Shown piece after piece: positions 23,101-34,459 of a DNA stretch of 64,000 nt. The notes below the pieces were generated by a model. It was not told the origin of the DNA. It saw only the letters and a list, made by a program, of their open reading frames with translations, and did no database searches. The first letter of the stretch is position 1. Every line of letters begins with the position of its first letter. The DNA comes from Caprimulgus europaeus (taxonomy: Eukaryota > Chordata > Aves > Caprimulgiformes > Caprimulgidae): positions 19,929,834-19,993,833 of the forward strand of contig OU015523.1 in the NCBI GenBank assembly GCA_907165065.1, given 5' to 3'. A program made the translations under genes and the position numbers.

Positions 23101-26100
23101 TTAGAATTTGGACTCTATGCTTCTAGGAAATCTTCCCTTGCACTGATGCCAGCTGCACACAGTTGTCTTTTCAATGTGGAAAGGGCCAAAATTATCTGTT
23201 TCTGGGCTACTCTGTAGATGCCATTTGTACGTGTGCCAAATGTTCTGGCTTTGGGTCCTTGGCATGACCTAACTCCTCTCTTTCACTCTTCTTCATTAGG
23301 CTGGAACAAGAGGATCGAGTACGCTCCAGGTGCGGGTAGCCTTGCGCTCTTCCCCAGCATTCACCTGGAGACCTGCGATGAGCCCCTGTGGAACATCCAG
23401 GCCACGGTAGAGCTGCAGACAAACCACGTGGCCAAGGGCTGTGACCGGGATAACTACTCCGAGAAGTCACTTCGCAAACTCTGCGGTGAATTGATTCTTT
23501 CCTGGGCTCAGTGCCTCACGCAGCAGAGATGCTGGGGAACACGATCCTCATATCTGCTGTGGTCAGCAGGGCTGGGAGGACACCTGGCTTGCATGCTGTG
23601 TCATGAGGCACCCTGCCTTTATTTATAAGGTGCTCCTCATGCTTTCCTTGCTGGGAAGCCAGAGGTTTCTGTGCATTGCCCCATTACACAGACTCTGTGG
23701 GACTTCCCGTAGCATGGATGGAAAAGTCACCATCCTTCTCCAGATAGGAGAAGGCCTGTAGTCAACTCCTCCTCTCCCTGTGCTCTGGGATATGACAATG
23801 AGCCCTCTAGCATCCTTTTCATCTGTGCCCCAGTTCCCAGGCTCCTACATCTTCTGTGCTGACATTCCTGACTCCTTCCCTTCTCGGTAGGTGCTGCCTC
23901 AGGAGAGATTGACCTGCTGCCGGTGCCTAGCCCCACGGCGAACTGGACTGCAGGGCTCTCGGTGCACTACAGCCAGGACAGCAGCCTCATCTACTGGTTC
24001 AACGGCAGCCAGGCTGCCCAGGTGCCTGTGGTGAATGGGCCAAATGCCCACGAGGGGCTGAGTGACCACTTCACCCTGTCCGTATGGATGAAGCACGCCG
24101 TGGTGCCCAGCAAGGGCAGGCGGGAAGAGGAGACAGTGATCTGCAGCACTGTGCAGAGCGGTGAGACACTTTTCCTGGGGTGGGGACACTTCTGCCCACT
24201 GCCCGTAACTTGTTAGAAGGGATTGTCCCTGCAGGTGGGGGACCGTGTTCCAGAGCATGACCTGGGCGGGGGTCCTTAGGAATGTAGCTTCCTCAGGAGT
24301 GACATTTTTGGGGAGCAGTGAAGCCGGTTGAGAGCACACGGTGCTGAGTGCCAGTCGTGCAGGCGAGCCCATGCTTCTGGGCTCTGGCTCGTGAGGCTGC
24401 TCCGAGGTGTGACACCTAACTGCTTGTGCTTGTCCCCGGCAGAGGACGGCTACTCGCATTACTCTCTGTCTGTGCACGGCTGTCGGATTGCTTTTCTCTA
24501 CTGGCCATTGCTGGAAAGTGCCAGGCCTGTGAAGTTCCTCTGGAAGCTTGAGCAGGTTAGGAAGTGTTTTCCTCTTCCCCACGTCCCTTCTTCTTCTGCC
24601 CTTTGCTGATCCCTTCCTCTGCTGTCTGCTGTAGGTCTGCGATGATGAATGGCACCATTATGCCCTGAACCTGGAGTTCCCCACTGTCACGCTCTACGTG
24701 GACGGTGTCTCTTATGACCCTGCCCTCATCCACGACAACGGCCTCATTCACCCCCCACGGCAGGAGCCCTCGCTCATGATTGGGGCCTGCTGGACTGGTG
24801 AGTGCCCGCTCCCTGCACCGTGCTCTTCCCATGTGGGACATCAGTGGAGGGAGAGCCAGAAGAGGTGAAAGAAACACTACCCGATACGAAATGATGCAAA
24901 CTATTGCCCAGAGAAGCTGTGGCTGCCCCCTCCCTGGAAGTGTTCAAGGCCGGGTTGGATGAGGCTTTGAGCAACCTGGTCTAGTGGAAGGTGTCCCTGC
25001 TGATGGCAGGGGGGTTGGAACTGGATGAGCTTCAAGGTCCTTTCCAACCCAAACCAGTCTGTGATCCTATGATTCTAAACCACATTGCAGCCATCTTGCC
25101 TCCTTGGTGCCAAAGCCAGTGTGGATCCTTCCTTCCTGACAGACCAAGCCAGCAGTTCACAGTAATAATAGCTCAGGGTCAAGTGTCATTGGCAGCTTCA
25201 TGGACAACAGCAGTAGAATATGCAATGGCCCCTTGAAGGGGGTTCTGTAAGAAAGATGAGAACAAACATTTTAGATAGGACAAGGAGTGATGGTTTTAAA
25301 CTAAAAGAGGGGAGATTTAGACTAGATGTAAGGAAGAACCTTTTTACAGTGAGGGTGATGAAACTCTGGCTCAGGTTGCCCAGAGAGGTGGTAGAAGCCC
25401 CATCCCTGGAAACATTCAAGGTCAGGTCGGATGGGGCTCCAAGCAACCTGATCTAGTTGAAGATGTCCTGTCTCACTGCAGAGGGGTTGGACTGGATCAC
25501 CTTTAAAGGTGTCTTCCAACCCAAACCATTCCATCCTATGATTCTATGATCACCAGCTTTCAGGCAGCAGAGAGTTGAAACTCTGTGCCTCATTCACATG
25601 TTGGCCCTTCTATCAAAGCTTTTCATCAGAGAGCAGACAGTACTATTTGTGCTGCTGGTTGTGTTGAGGGGGATTTCTGTGTCTTAAGGGTCTATATGAA
25701 GAAGTCACAAATCATTCTGTAGAGGAATTGGGCTGGAGGACAAACATCAGGTTAGGAACGTAGATAAGCTACTACCAGATTAACACCTCTTCTGTGGACA
25801 TGTAAAACTGCATTTCCCAGATCTTTCAGTTCTCCTGCAAGACTGAAGCAGGACAGAACTAAAGGAATTTGCCTGCTGCTTGCCTTCACTCTAGCAGAAA
25901 TTTCTAGCAAGATTAAATCTTTACTGTAGTACTGCTTCTCCCAGGTCAGGGATTTTCCTACAGTTCTGTGCTCTCAATTGGCCTTTTACAACCAGCAAAT
26001 ACTAATCAGTTTGGGATTAGTTTCCGTCTGAGTTTCAAAGGGATGTTGAGAATATGGCTTGTTGTGAACATGGCTAGGACCATGTTCCATAAATGGGAAT

Positions 26101-29100
26101 CAGTTAATTCCTGGAATAGATATAATTGTGAAAGGAGAAAAAAACCCCACAATGTATACTTTCTCCCTTGTATTAGTTACTCATTCTACAATCTTACCAT
26201 CCCCTTAATGAGAGGGACTCTGCCCTCTTTCATCTGTGATCTCTAGGGTTGAAGGGTGCACTGCTTGGCATATGACTCCAGAGCTGTTCTTTTGGACTGG
26301 CTGACACAGGCCCTTGTATAGATACTTGCCTGACTCTGTAACTACCCTCTGCCAGTGCCTTATTGCTTGTCTGAATGTTCTCCTTTTGCAGAGGAGAAAA
26401 ACAAAGAGAAAATAAAAGGAAACGAGAACTCCTCTGATACTGTACAAGGTAGGGAAAAGAAAGAAGATGGTTCTCTTCCCGCCTTCACCGTGCATGACTC
26501 TCACTTCTTGCATGGTGCCTTCCTCCTACAACTCCCCCAATCCTGTCCTGCCACCTCCCACCATCTTGGGAGGAAAACCCTTATTTGGCAGATTGGTCCT
26601 TGATACCTTGATATGTGTGGAGCATGAAAAGGCTGATAGGAGGACTACAGCCCGCTTTGAGAGATGGACTATGCTTTTCCTGTGAAGAGTCCTCATGCCT
26701 GATCATTAAAGTTGGTTTCTGAAGAACACAATAGCCATTAGAGACATCAGGAGATGTCACCTCATCCCTAACTATCTAAGGAACATATAGTTTCTTTTAA
26801 AAGCCCTCACAGAAAGTAGAATGAGAAGGGGACAAGAAATTGTTTTCATCTGGCATTCAGCATTTTGGCAGAAACTTCTCTATGCTACCCAATGTTCACT
26901 GCCCTTGTCTTTCTGTTGGTCTGTTTTTCTCACTTCCCCCATCTGGAATTAAAAAACAAAAGATGTCATCTCCTTACTTCAGCATCTCCCATCTTTTTGT
27001 TGTCTTTGCTTTTCCATGTCCTGCACACCCCACTGTCTCACTCTACCTCCCCAAACATCTGTGTGTCCCTCGTGTTGTTGCTTTTGCTGTCTTTGCTTTT
27101 CCATGCCCCATGCACCCCTCTGTCTCTCTCTACCTCCTTTAACATCTGTATGTCCCTCCCACTGTTGCTTTTGTTGTCTTTGCTCTCTTCCTCGCCGTGT
27201 CTCTCACACCCTCCACCTCCCATGTTTCCCTCAGGAGATCCTCTGTCGATCCACCACTACTTCCATGGTTACTTGGCTGGCTTCACTGTGCGCCCTGGTA
27301 GCTTGGAGAGCCGGGAGGTTATTGAATGCCTGTATGCCTGCCGGGAGGGGCTTGATTACAGTGACTTCGACAGTCTGGGCAAAGGGATGAAGGTATGCCC
27401 AGCTGCCCAGCTTGCATGGGTCTCCTCCACTCTCCTCCCCAGCCTTGCTTCCCAGGTCTTTGCCTGCTCCCCCACCTCAGACAACTCCCCACCTTTCTCC
27501 ACGTGTCTCTGTTAGCCTGGACTCTTGGCATTTGCCAAGGAACCCTGAGTATTTTCTTCTCTTCCACCTCTAGGTTCATGTGAACCCCTCTCAGTCCCTG
27601 CTTACCTTGGAGGGTGACGATGTGGAAACCTTCAACCACGCCATCCAGCACGTAGCTTACTTGAATTCCCTGCGCTTTGCTACCCCTGGAGTCCGGCCAC
27701 TCAGGCTCACCACTACTGTCAAGTGAGTGGACAAAGCAGCACCTCTTGCTAAGTTCAGCGAGAGGATTACCTCTCTTTTGACTAAAATTACACTCCCTCC
27801 CCTTGTATTTTAATTCTAATTGGTGGTCTCAAAATGGTAGGTGTCTTCCTGAAAACCAATATTAAAGTATCTGGTATCCAAATGGATACTGGAATACTGG
27901 GGCCTGGGGTCTGTGCAGGTAGCAAAACTTCTGCCCTCATTCATGGTGTTCCAGGCACGTGAGCTGGTTTTAATTTCCTCTGTGGTGTGGGGACATGACC
28001 AAGTCACTGGAAAACCAGAGAAGTCATTCCTTTTACACCTCTCTGTCTTGCACAGCAGGCTATAGGGAAGCTTTAGGAAGACTTCCAGAAAAAGGGTCTT
28101 CCCTTCCCTAGCAGTAACGGGCAGGAGGTGTTCTTTCACAGTGGTGTTGGTGGAAACTTGGGCCAACTGATGCTTTCTGCTTCTCTCCTTCAGGTGTTTC
28201 AGTGAAGAGTCCTGTGTCTCCATTCCTGATGTGGAAGGCTATGTCGTGGTTCTACAGCCTGATGCCCCCCAGATCCTGTTGAGTGGCAATGCCCACTTTG
28301 CTCATCCTGCATCAGACTTGGAGGCTCCTGATGGAGTCCCCCTGTTCCCCAATCTCCAGATCACCTGCTCTATTTCTCACCAAGTGGAGGCCAAGAAGGA
28401 GGAGAGTTGGCATGGTACTGGTGAGTGGAGTACAGGGCGGGTATAAGAGACAAACTGGAAAGACCCACAAGCGTTGCTGTCCTGCAGAGGAAGTAGAGCC
28501 CCTTGTCACACCTGAAATAGGAGAGAGTTTACAAACGTAGAAGCAAGGCACATTGTCTGCCAGTATGTAGGCTAATCAGTTCTTATCCCTTTCTGCTCCT
28601 CCCTGTAGTTTTTCTATCCACCCAGTTCCTTTGCTCACTCTCTCCCAGGCTGCTTGTTTCTAATCCCTTTTACATTTTACCTACTTTTCCCTTTATTGAA
28701 TCCAACACTGGATGCATGTCCTGCCTGTTACCCTCTCCACTCCTGCACTTACTCAATCTCCTACTGCTTCCTCTCTCCTGCTTTCCTTATTTCTCACCCC
28801 CTCCCCTCTCTTCCTGAATCACTTATTCCTGTGAATTCCCCAGTCAGTTTCCTCACACTCTATAATATCTTGTCCCTCAAATTCTCTCCGTCATCCTCAG
28901 ACTATTTCGCTGCACTCTATGCTCTCTATGTCCTTTCACTTATTTTGTATCTCTTCTGGTAATGGGATTTTTTGCTTGTAGTTTTCTGTTCAGTAGCTTT
29001 GCCTTTCCTCACACAATGATGAGTTTCTTGACCTAGACCGGGTTGGTCTTAGCCCTGCTGAAGGCAGTTAGTCATGGGATGTGGTTGCCATTTTAAAGAA

Positions 29101-32100
29101 GGTAAGATCTCAACCATGGTAACCAGCAGTCATGAGACAGGAGAAAGCTTTCAAAAGCTCTCAGGGAATGTGTGATAGAGTTGTTCCTAATTTGCATACT
29201 GTCATTGTCAACAGAGTTCTTACAGCTGAGATGTGTTATCATGAACCAGTCTAATAATAGTATGTTGTTCCAAAATAAAGTGACTTTATTATGTGCATCA
29301 ATAACGTCATTAGGACCAGGGGGACTCCTCCAACAAGTAATTAGACTGACAGTGATTTTACCCAAGGTCAGTGCTAGCCAGAGAAAGATAAGTCACTGCG
29401 TATGATGTGAGCACTTTTAAGTAAGTGAGTACCACTCTGAGTAACTCCTACCTTCACTGATGGCTGTCTGGCTTTCTGGCCCTGTCTTCTTTCTGTTTGC
29501 ATCTCAGTGACAGACACACGAATGTCAGATGAGATTGTCCACAACCTGGATGGCTGTGAGATCTCACTGGTGGGAGATGACTTGGACCCAGAGAGAGAGT
29601 ATCTACTTCTGGACAGGGCACTGCTTCAGCAGCGAGGCCTGGAGCTTGTTAACACCTCTGCTTACCTGACCATCACAGGTATGTCCTCTCCTTGGCCACA
29701 GCCATCTAGTTACACCTTGTCACTGGGAGAAGCACTTAACCTGATGTTAGAGACGTGTTGGTGTACTTCATGAAACTTGGAGATGTAACCATTTGTTGAA
29801 CTGGCTTTTGGAAGTCCCAGGCCATCTCCCTGGGGAGGTGGCTCCTCCTCCACCACACAGCATGGTGTCTGAGCTTTGACCCAGGCTTCTATCACTCCTC
29901 CTGACTTACTCCCATTGCTCTTGGGGTTTGGTGTTCTCAGATGCCAGCAGCATTTTGTGTGATGTGACTGGGGGATGGCACATGCCACAGGCTGTGGACT
30001 GGTACAACACTATTGTACTCTCCAGAACTTAACGGGGCTGTTGCTCTGGATCCTTCCTTCCCTTCCACTTGTTTTAGCAATGCAAGCAGGGATTTCATCA
30101 GGTCCTTTGCAGCCATCTCCATCTCTGCTCCCTTCCTAAAATTAATGAACCCAGCATTGCCTTGGATTCCTCTATGGCTCCCAGTTGCTACAGGGTTATG
30201 ATGCCAGATGACTTCGAAGCAGGAGCATCCTGACCCCACACCAATTCTCTCTTCTTATCTCAGGTGTGGAGAGCATCGCGGTTTACGAGGAAATACTGCG
30301 CCAGGTCTCGTACCACATCAGCCGCGGCGCTGCTTTGTATGAAAGGAAGTTTCACCTGTCCTGCACCGAGATGAACGGACGCTACTCCAGCAACGAGTTT
30401 ACTGTTGAGGTACACGATCAATATGTGCACATATAGGTGCCTGTACATGCATGGAGAGGATGTGGTGGATGAGAATGCACACAATATAGGATGTACCATG
30501 AGCACAGGGCTGAATCTCTCTTGCTCTGGTCTTTCTGCAGGTGAATGTTGTCCACAACATGAACAGAGCTGCTCATCCTAACCATATTCTGAGTTCCCAG
30601 CAGTTCATGCACCAAGGCCACCATCTACCTCCTGAGCTATCTGGGCACAGTTTAGCGAGCACCCATAACAACCCCAGTATGTAACACTTTATCTTTTGTG
30701 TTTATTTCTTTAGGTCAGGATGTTGATTTTCTGGTATCCTGGTAGAACCTATAGCAGAGGATTCCTTTCAGGCTCCCTATACCCATGTTATCAAGTTCTC
30801 ATTACACTGTCCTGTCCCTCTCATCATTAGCAAATGGACTGTAGTCTGTGTCAAATTGTGTTTTAGAGCTTCGTGCAAGAATCCTTCTCTTTTGGTTTGT
30901 TGTTTTCTTAAAGTAGAAGCAGCCTGAAATCTACACCTGGGAAGGTCTAAAAAGAGCAACTGTAAGCTGGTACGATTTCATTCGTGCACCTTGCAAAGGT
31001 GATATGTGGGCTTAGGTAACAAAAAATCAGAAAGAAGCTTCAACAGCAGGAAACGAGATTCAAGACTGCCACTGCTCTTAAAAAAAAAAAAAGAGATGGG
31101 ACTAGGTAGTGGTCAGCTAGGCAGAAAAATATAGGTGATAGCACTGCACAGACAAGAGAAGGATTCTTGCCCCCAAAACAGAGGAAAGAGAAGCCTGAAA
31201 TCTAGACTGGAGATTAGATTCACTGGTTTGTCCTGGCAGTCCTGTGCTACAAGCATGACTGTAGTCCAACCGGCTCCTCCTGCCCTGTGAAAGCTCTAGG
31301 ACTGTTACAGAGTGCCCTGCCTTGGGCTGGCCCCTGTTGTAGGGAGCATGTAAAGCACCTTTGGTGCTCGCTTTTGCTGCAGCTTCCTGCAGCAGCTGAT
31401 CCCAAGCTGCAGCTGTCACTGAGCCACTGCAGGGACTGCCTACATATGTGCTGGGAGAGCACCAAACACCAGCCTCTGCCACTGCCTGTCCCAGCTCTGC
31501 CCAACTGCAGCAGGAAAGTTGTCCCTGCTGTACAGAACCACCCAGAACAAATCCACAGGGCCTGGACAGATTTTGCAGGGAAGAGGGTTATCTGGGGAGT
31601 CAAGGCTCAGCCTACAGGCCTAGAACAGAGGTTGGAGTTGGGCAAAGGGTCTTGGACGAATTTCAAGCTTTCTCCTGTGGAGATGCCAGGCTTTGACTGT
31701 GGCACTAATCAGGTGGCCATCATGGCCTTCACCTCTTCCCCATGTGCAAAGCAGGCTTCTTTTGGCTTCCTTATTTCTCTACTGCTTGCACGGAAATCAC
31801 ACTCTCTGACAATCATCCTTGTGCCCTTAAAGGCTCTCCCCAGCATGCATTTCTCCCTCCCAAGAGGAGGACACAAGTGGCTGCTGTGCAATATATCTAG
31901 TAACTTTTCTAGATAAAGTTGTGCGGAGTCTACAGGCTGGGCCAACATCAGAGGACACCTGTGCCTAGGCATACTGAAAAATCGTGCAGGCCTCAAGCAA
32001 AAATACAGCAGCTGAAGGCAGGAACCGCCTGTGCCTAGGAGAGCCGACAAGTCAGGATGTGTTCTTGCCTAGACCAAAAGACCTAGACCCAAGCTCTGCT

Positions 32101-32659
32101 CAGGAACCTCAGTTCTTGCAGGTCAGGTTGGAAATTCTCGTTTCTGTGACAGACTTGCCACACTTTCTCATTTTCTTTCTCCAAAGTGGTCCCCAGTGCT
32201 GCCACTGTCATTATTGTGGTGTGTGTGGGCTTCCTGGTACTCATGGTGATCCTCGGCATCCTGCGCATCCACTCCCTGCACCGGCGGGGAGCGAGGCAAG
32301 AGGTCCCTGTGGCTGCAGAAGGGGGACACACAAGCACCGGAGGCAAAGAGAGTGACCTGTTCTGGGATGACTCGGCCCTCACCATCATAGTCAACCCCAT
32401 GGAGGTGAGGAGCAGGCCCAGTGGCTGGGGAAGGGTGGGCAGCTGGGTTGCCAGATCCTTACCCTTACCCCATGTCTCACCTCCCCAGTCCTACCAGAGC
32501 TGCCAGGACAGGGCAGCGGAAAGTGGCGAGGGCAGAGCGAGGGAGGGCATGGAGGATGAGGATGACAGCAGCGACTCAGAGACACCCGACTCCCCGGACA
32601 GCAATGACATGGATGACCGACACATTGTCGGCAAAAACGATGGCTCTCACCGCTACTAG
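16975..32659 (+). CDS. CLSTN3: Calsyntenin-3 (18 exons, 976 aa)
   Basis: A type I membrane protein and postsynaptic adhesion organiser. Exons: 16975-17062, 19601-19723, 21314-21509, 21983-22191, 22500-22649, 23300-23485, 23891-24160, 24443-24555, 24635-24797, 26392-26448, 27235-27392, 27574-27722, 28194-28420, 29508-29678, 30264-30409, 30541-30676, 32187-32404, 32489-32659. All phases agree and there is no internal stop. Order: signal peptide 1 to about 28, two cadherin repeats (exons 2-5; AIDGD and [11 protein letters not shown] motifs), LNS/laminin-G region (exons 7-12), transmembrane segment about 851-875, then a cytoplasmic tail. WDDS at 907-910 is the kinesin light chain binding motif of the family. 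The acidic tail ends HRY, as in human CLSTN3 (956 aa). The close match to CLSTN3 in exons 2-9 and the RBP5/PEX5 neighbours exclude CLSTN1 and CLSTN2. Exon 10 (57 bp) is small and a candidate for skipping. Confidence 0.97.
17063..19600 (+). other. CLSTN3 intron 1
   Basis: No exon or transposon recognised. It has a C/T-rich run near 18770-18845 and a perfect hairpin at 19481-19527. Confidence 0.7.
19481..19527. repeat. Perfect 17-bp inverted repeat (13-nt loop)
   Basis: The arm AGCAGAACATCATCCAG at 19481-19497 is matched exactly by its reverse complement at 19511-19527. It lies 73 bp before CLSTN3 exon 2. Confidence 0.95.
20331..20995 (-). mobile_element. CR1 LINE, 3' half
   Basis: Antisense to CLSTN3, in intron 2. 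On the minus strand it encodes [36 protein letters not shown] and [13 protein letters not shown], and ends in the standard CR1 tail at 20331. Confidence 0.9.
24896..25078 (+). mobile_element. CR1 3' fragment
   Basis: In CLSTN3 intron 9. It contains only the last part of a CR1 ([13 protein letters not shown]-like), ending ATGATTCTA. Confidence 0.85.
25240..25553 (+). mobile_element. CR1 3' fragment, different subfamily
   Basis: In CLSTN3 intron 9. It encodes [20 protein letters not shown] and ends CCTATGATTCTATGAT. It is more diverged than the copy just before it. Confidence 0.85.
26990..27190. repeat. 87-bp imperfect tandem repeat, about 2.3 copies
   Basis: TGTCTTTGCT recurs at 27001, 27088 and 27175, with matching C/T-rich sequence between. 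It lies in CLSTN3 intron 10 and ends about 45 bp before exon 11. Confidence 0.85.
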
Positions 32660-33137
32660 GAGCTTTAAAACACCAGTCCAGTGGATCCCCCCAAAACGTA
32701 TGGCTGGGAGGAGGAGGCGTCTTACTTCTAACTTCCTCCTTCCCCCACTGTGTACACACGTGCTCCTCCCTCATTTGTCACTTCTGCCTTCCATCTTCCT
32801 TCATCTTCTGCCATTCTCATTGTGGACATTCCCTGCATTGTTGACCCCTCATCTGGCTCTCTAGAAACATGTGTTAGGGCACTTGAGGATGACAGTGGCA
32901 CAGCTCAAACTATGATGAGGAAGGTGGGGCTTGGAAAGAACAGGACTTTGGAAGGAGGAGCCAGCCATAGGGCTCAGAGTGGGGTCTCTCACAACCCCTC
33001 CCCAGATATTATATATATATTGTATATTTTTTCAATGTTGTCATTTGAGGTTTATTCTCGTTTCATGCAAAAAAAAAAACCCAAACAAAACACCGCCGCT
33101 TGTGTCGCTTTGTAAAATTGTTGATACTCCCAAACTA

Positions 33138-33143
33138 AATAAA
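33138..33143 (+). promoter_or_regulatory. CLSTN3 polyadenylation signal
   Basis: AATAAA about 480 nt past the CLSTN3 stop. Two more hexamers follow within about 60 bp. From here to 34459 I see no gene and no repeat; the SLC25A carrier ends tail to tail on the other side. Confidence 0.7.
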
Positions 33144-34459
33144 TGAAGCTAAGAAGGATGAGGAAACAAAGTGGATTTTAAAATAAATGGATTTCAAATA
33201 AAATGTTCAGGGCTGCTGCAGTTTTTCACAAGTAAGGAAAGAAACAGTGTAGCCTCTAAGGTGAGACTAGAGATTGTCCAGAGCATATATTTACTGAAAT
33301 AACTGCCTTAGGGCAGGGAAGGATTACATTTTTTAGTGTATGTGTTGAAACAAGAAAGACACATCCCCTCTGAGCCTACACCCCCTGCCTTTCAGAGGGT
33401 CAAAATACTCTTTGTAAACACAATGTAGCCTTCCCCAGGACACAGGGCTAGGAACCCACAGGGGAACAGAAGGCACAGCCAAGTGTAACACATGCAGCTA
33501 ACTGAATTCTTGATTACAGCAAAAAAAGTAAGGCTCTTTCCATACACTCAGCGTATCATCAATAGAAACAGACCACATCCTTAGCTTCATCCATCTTTTT
33601 ACCTGATCCACTTTCTTTACCAGCATAAAAGAGTATTTTTCACATCAGGCTCCCAGCTTGTAGCAGAACAGCCCCAGCACTTCTGAGGGAAGGAGGTGTC
33701 CTCCTCTTGTTAGGAAAAGAGGGGATAGAAACACAACAGATAATGGCAAAGTATGGCTATGAGCCCAGTAGCACGAGTTGTTAGGGCAGTGCTTCATAGC
33801 AAGGTTGTGCTTCTTGCCTCAATCTACTTGGTCTGATTATTCAGATCCCACAAGATGAAAAGAGGCTGTTGGCTGCCTGACACACCTCAGGACAATGGCT
33901 GCAACACGTTAAGGACCCAAAGGAAGATGCTGCAATAGGACAGTTGCTGGCAGCCAAGCCTGAGAAATCCTCCTTAGAGGCAGGAAGGTGAAAGTGAAAG
34001 AACCCTTCTGAGGGCATGAAAGGTCTCTCTCTGCTGCACTTCTCTCAGATGTCTCAGCTCTAGCCTCTCTTCACATCCGACTGTGCCCATGTATGGTTGT
34101 TACTGGGTCCAAAAGCAGTGAACGTGCTGAAGCTATGACATGCTTATGCTTTCTCCTTTGTCTCCTTCCCAGCCAGTTCCATTCCCTTGTTTCATACAGG
34201 GAGCTTACAGCAGGCACTGACAAACCAGTGCCCTGACATCTTGAAGCACCAGAATAATTCAAGTCTCCAGAAAGAAGAAAGGCTACATTGTGCATATTGG
34301 AACCAAAAATTCTGCACAAAATAGTCTTATGTCCCAAGAATGCTATGCCTGACCCAGTTCTGGTATGTGATGAAAAACACCACTTTTCATAGCATGGAAA
34401 AAGACCAAGTCTCAGGACCATGAGATACCTGTAGCTCTAGAGCAGCCTCAGCCAGGTGC

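Noticed and set aside
30677-32186. A CLSTN3B-like alternative first exon in CLSTN3 intron 16 (209-aa frame at 31287-31916)
   Set aside because: The mammalian CLSTN3B form uses an extra exon at this position. The open frames here are not in frame with exon 17 and show no membrane-protein pattern I recognise.
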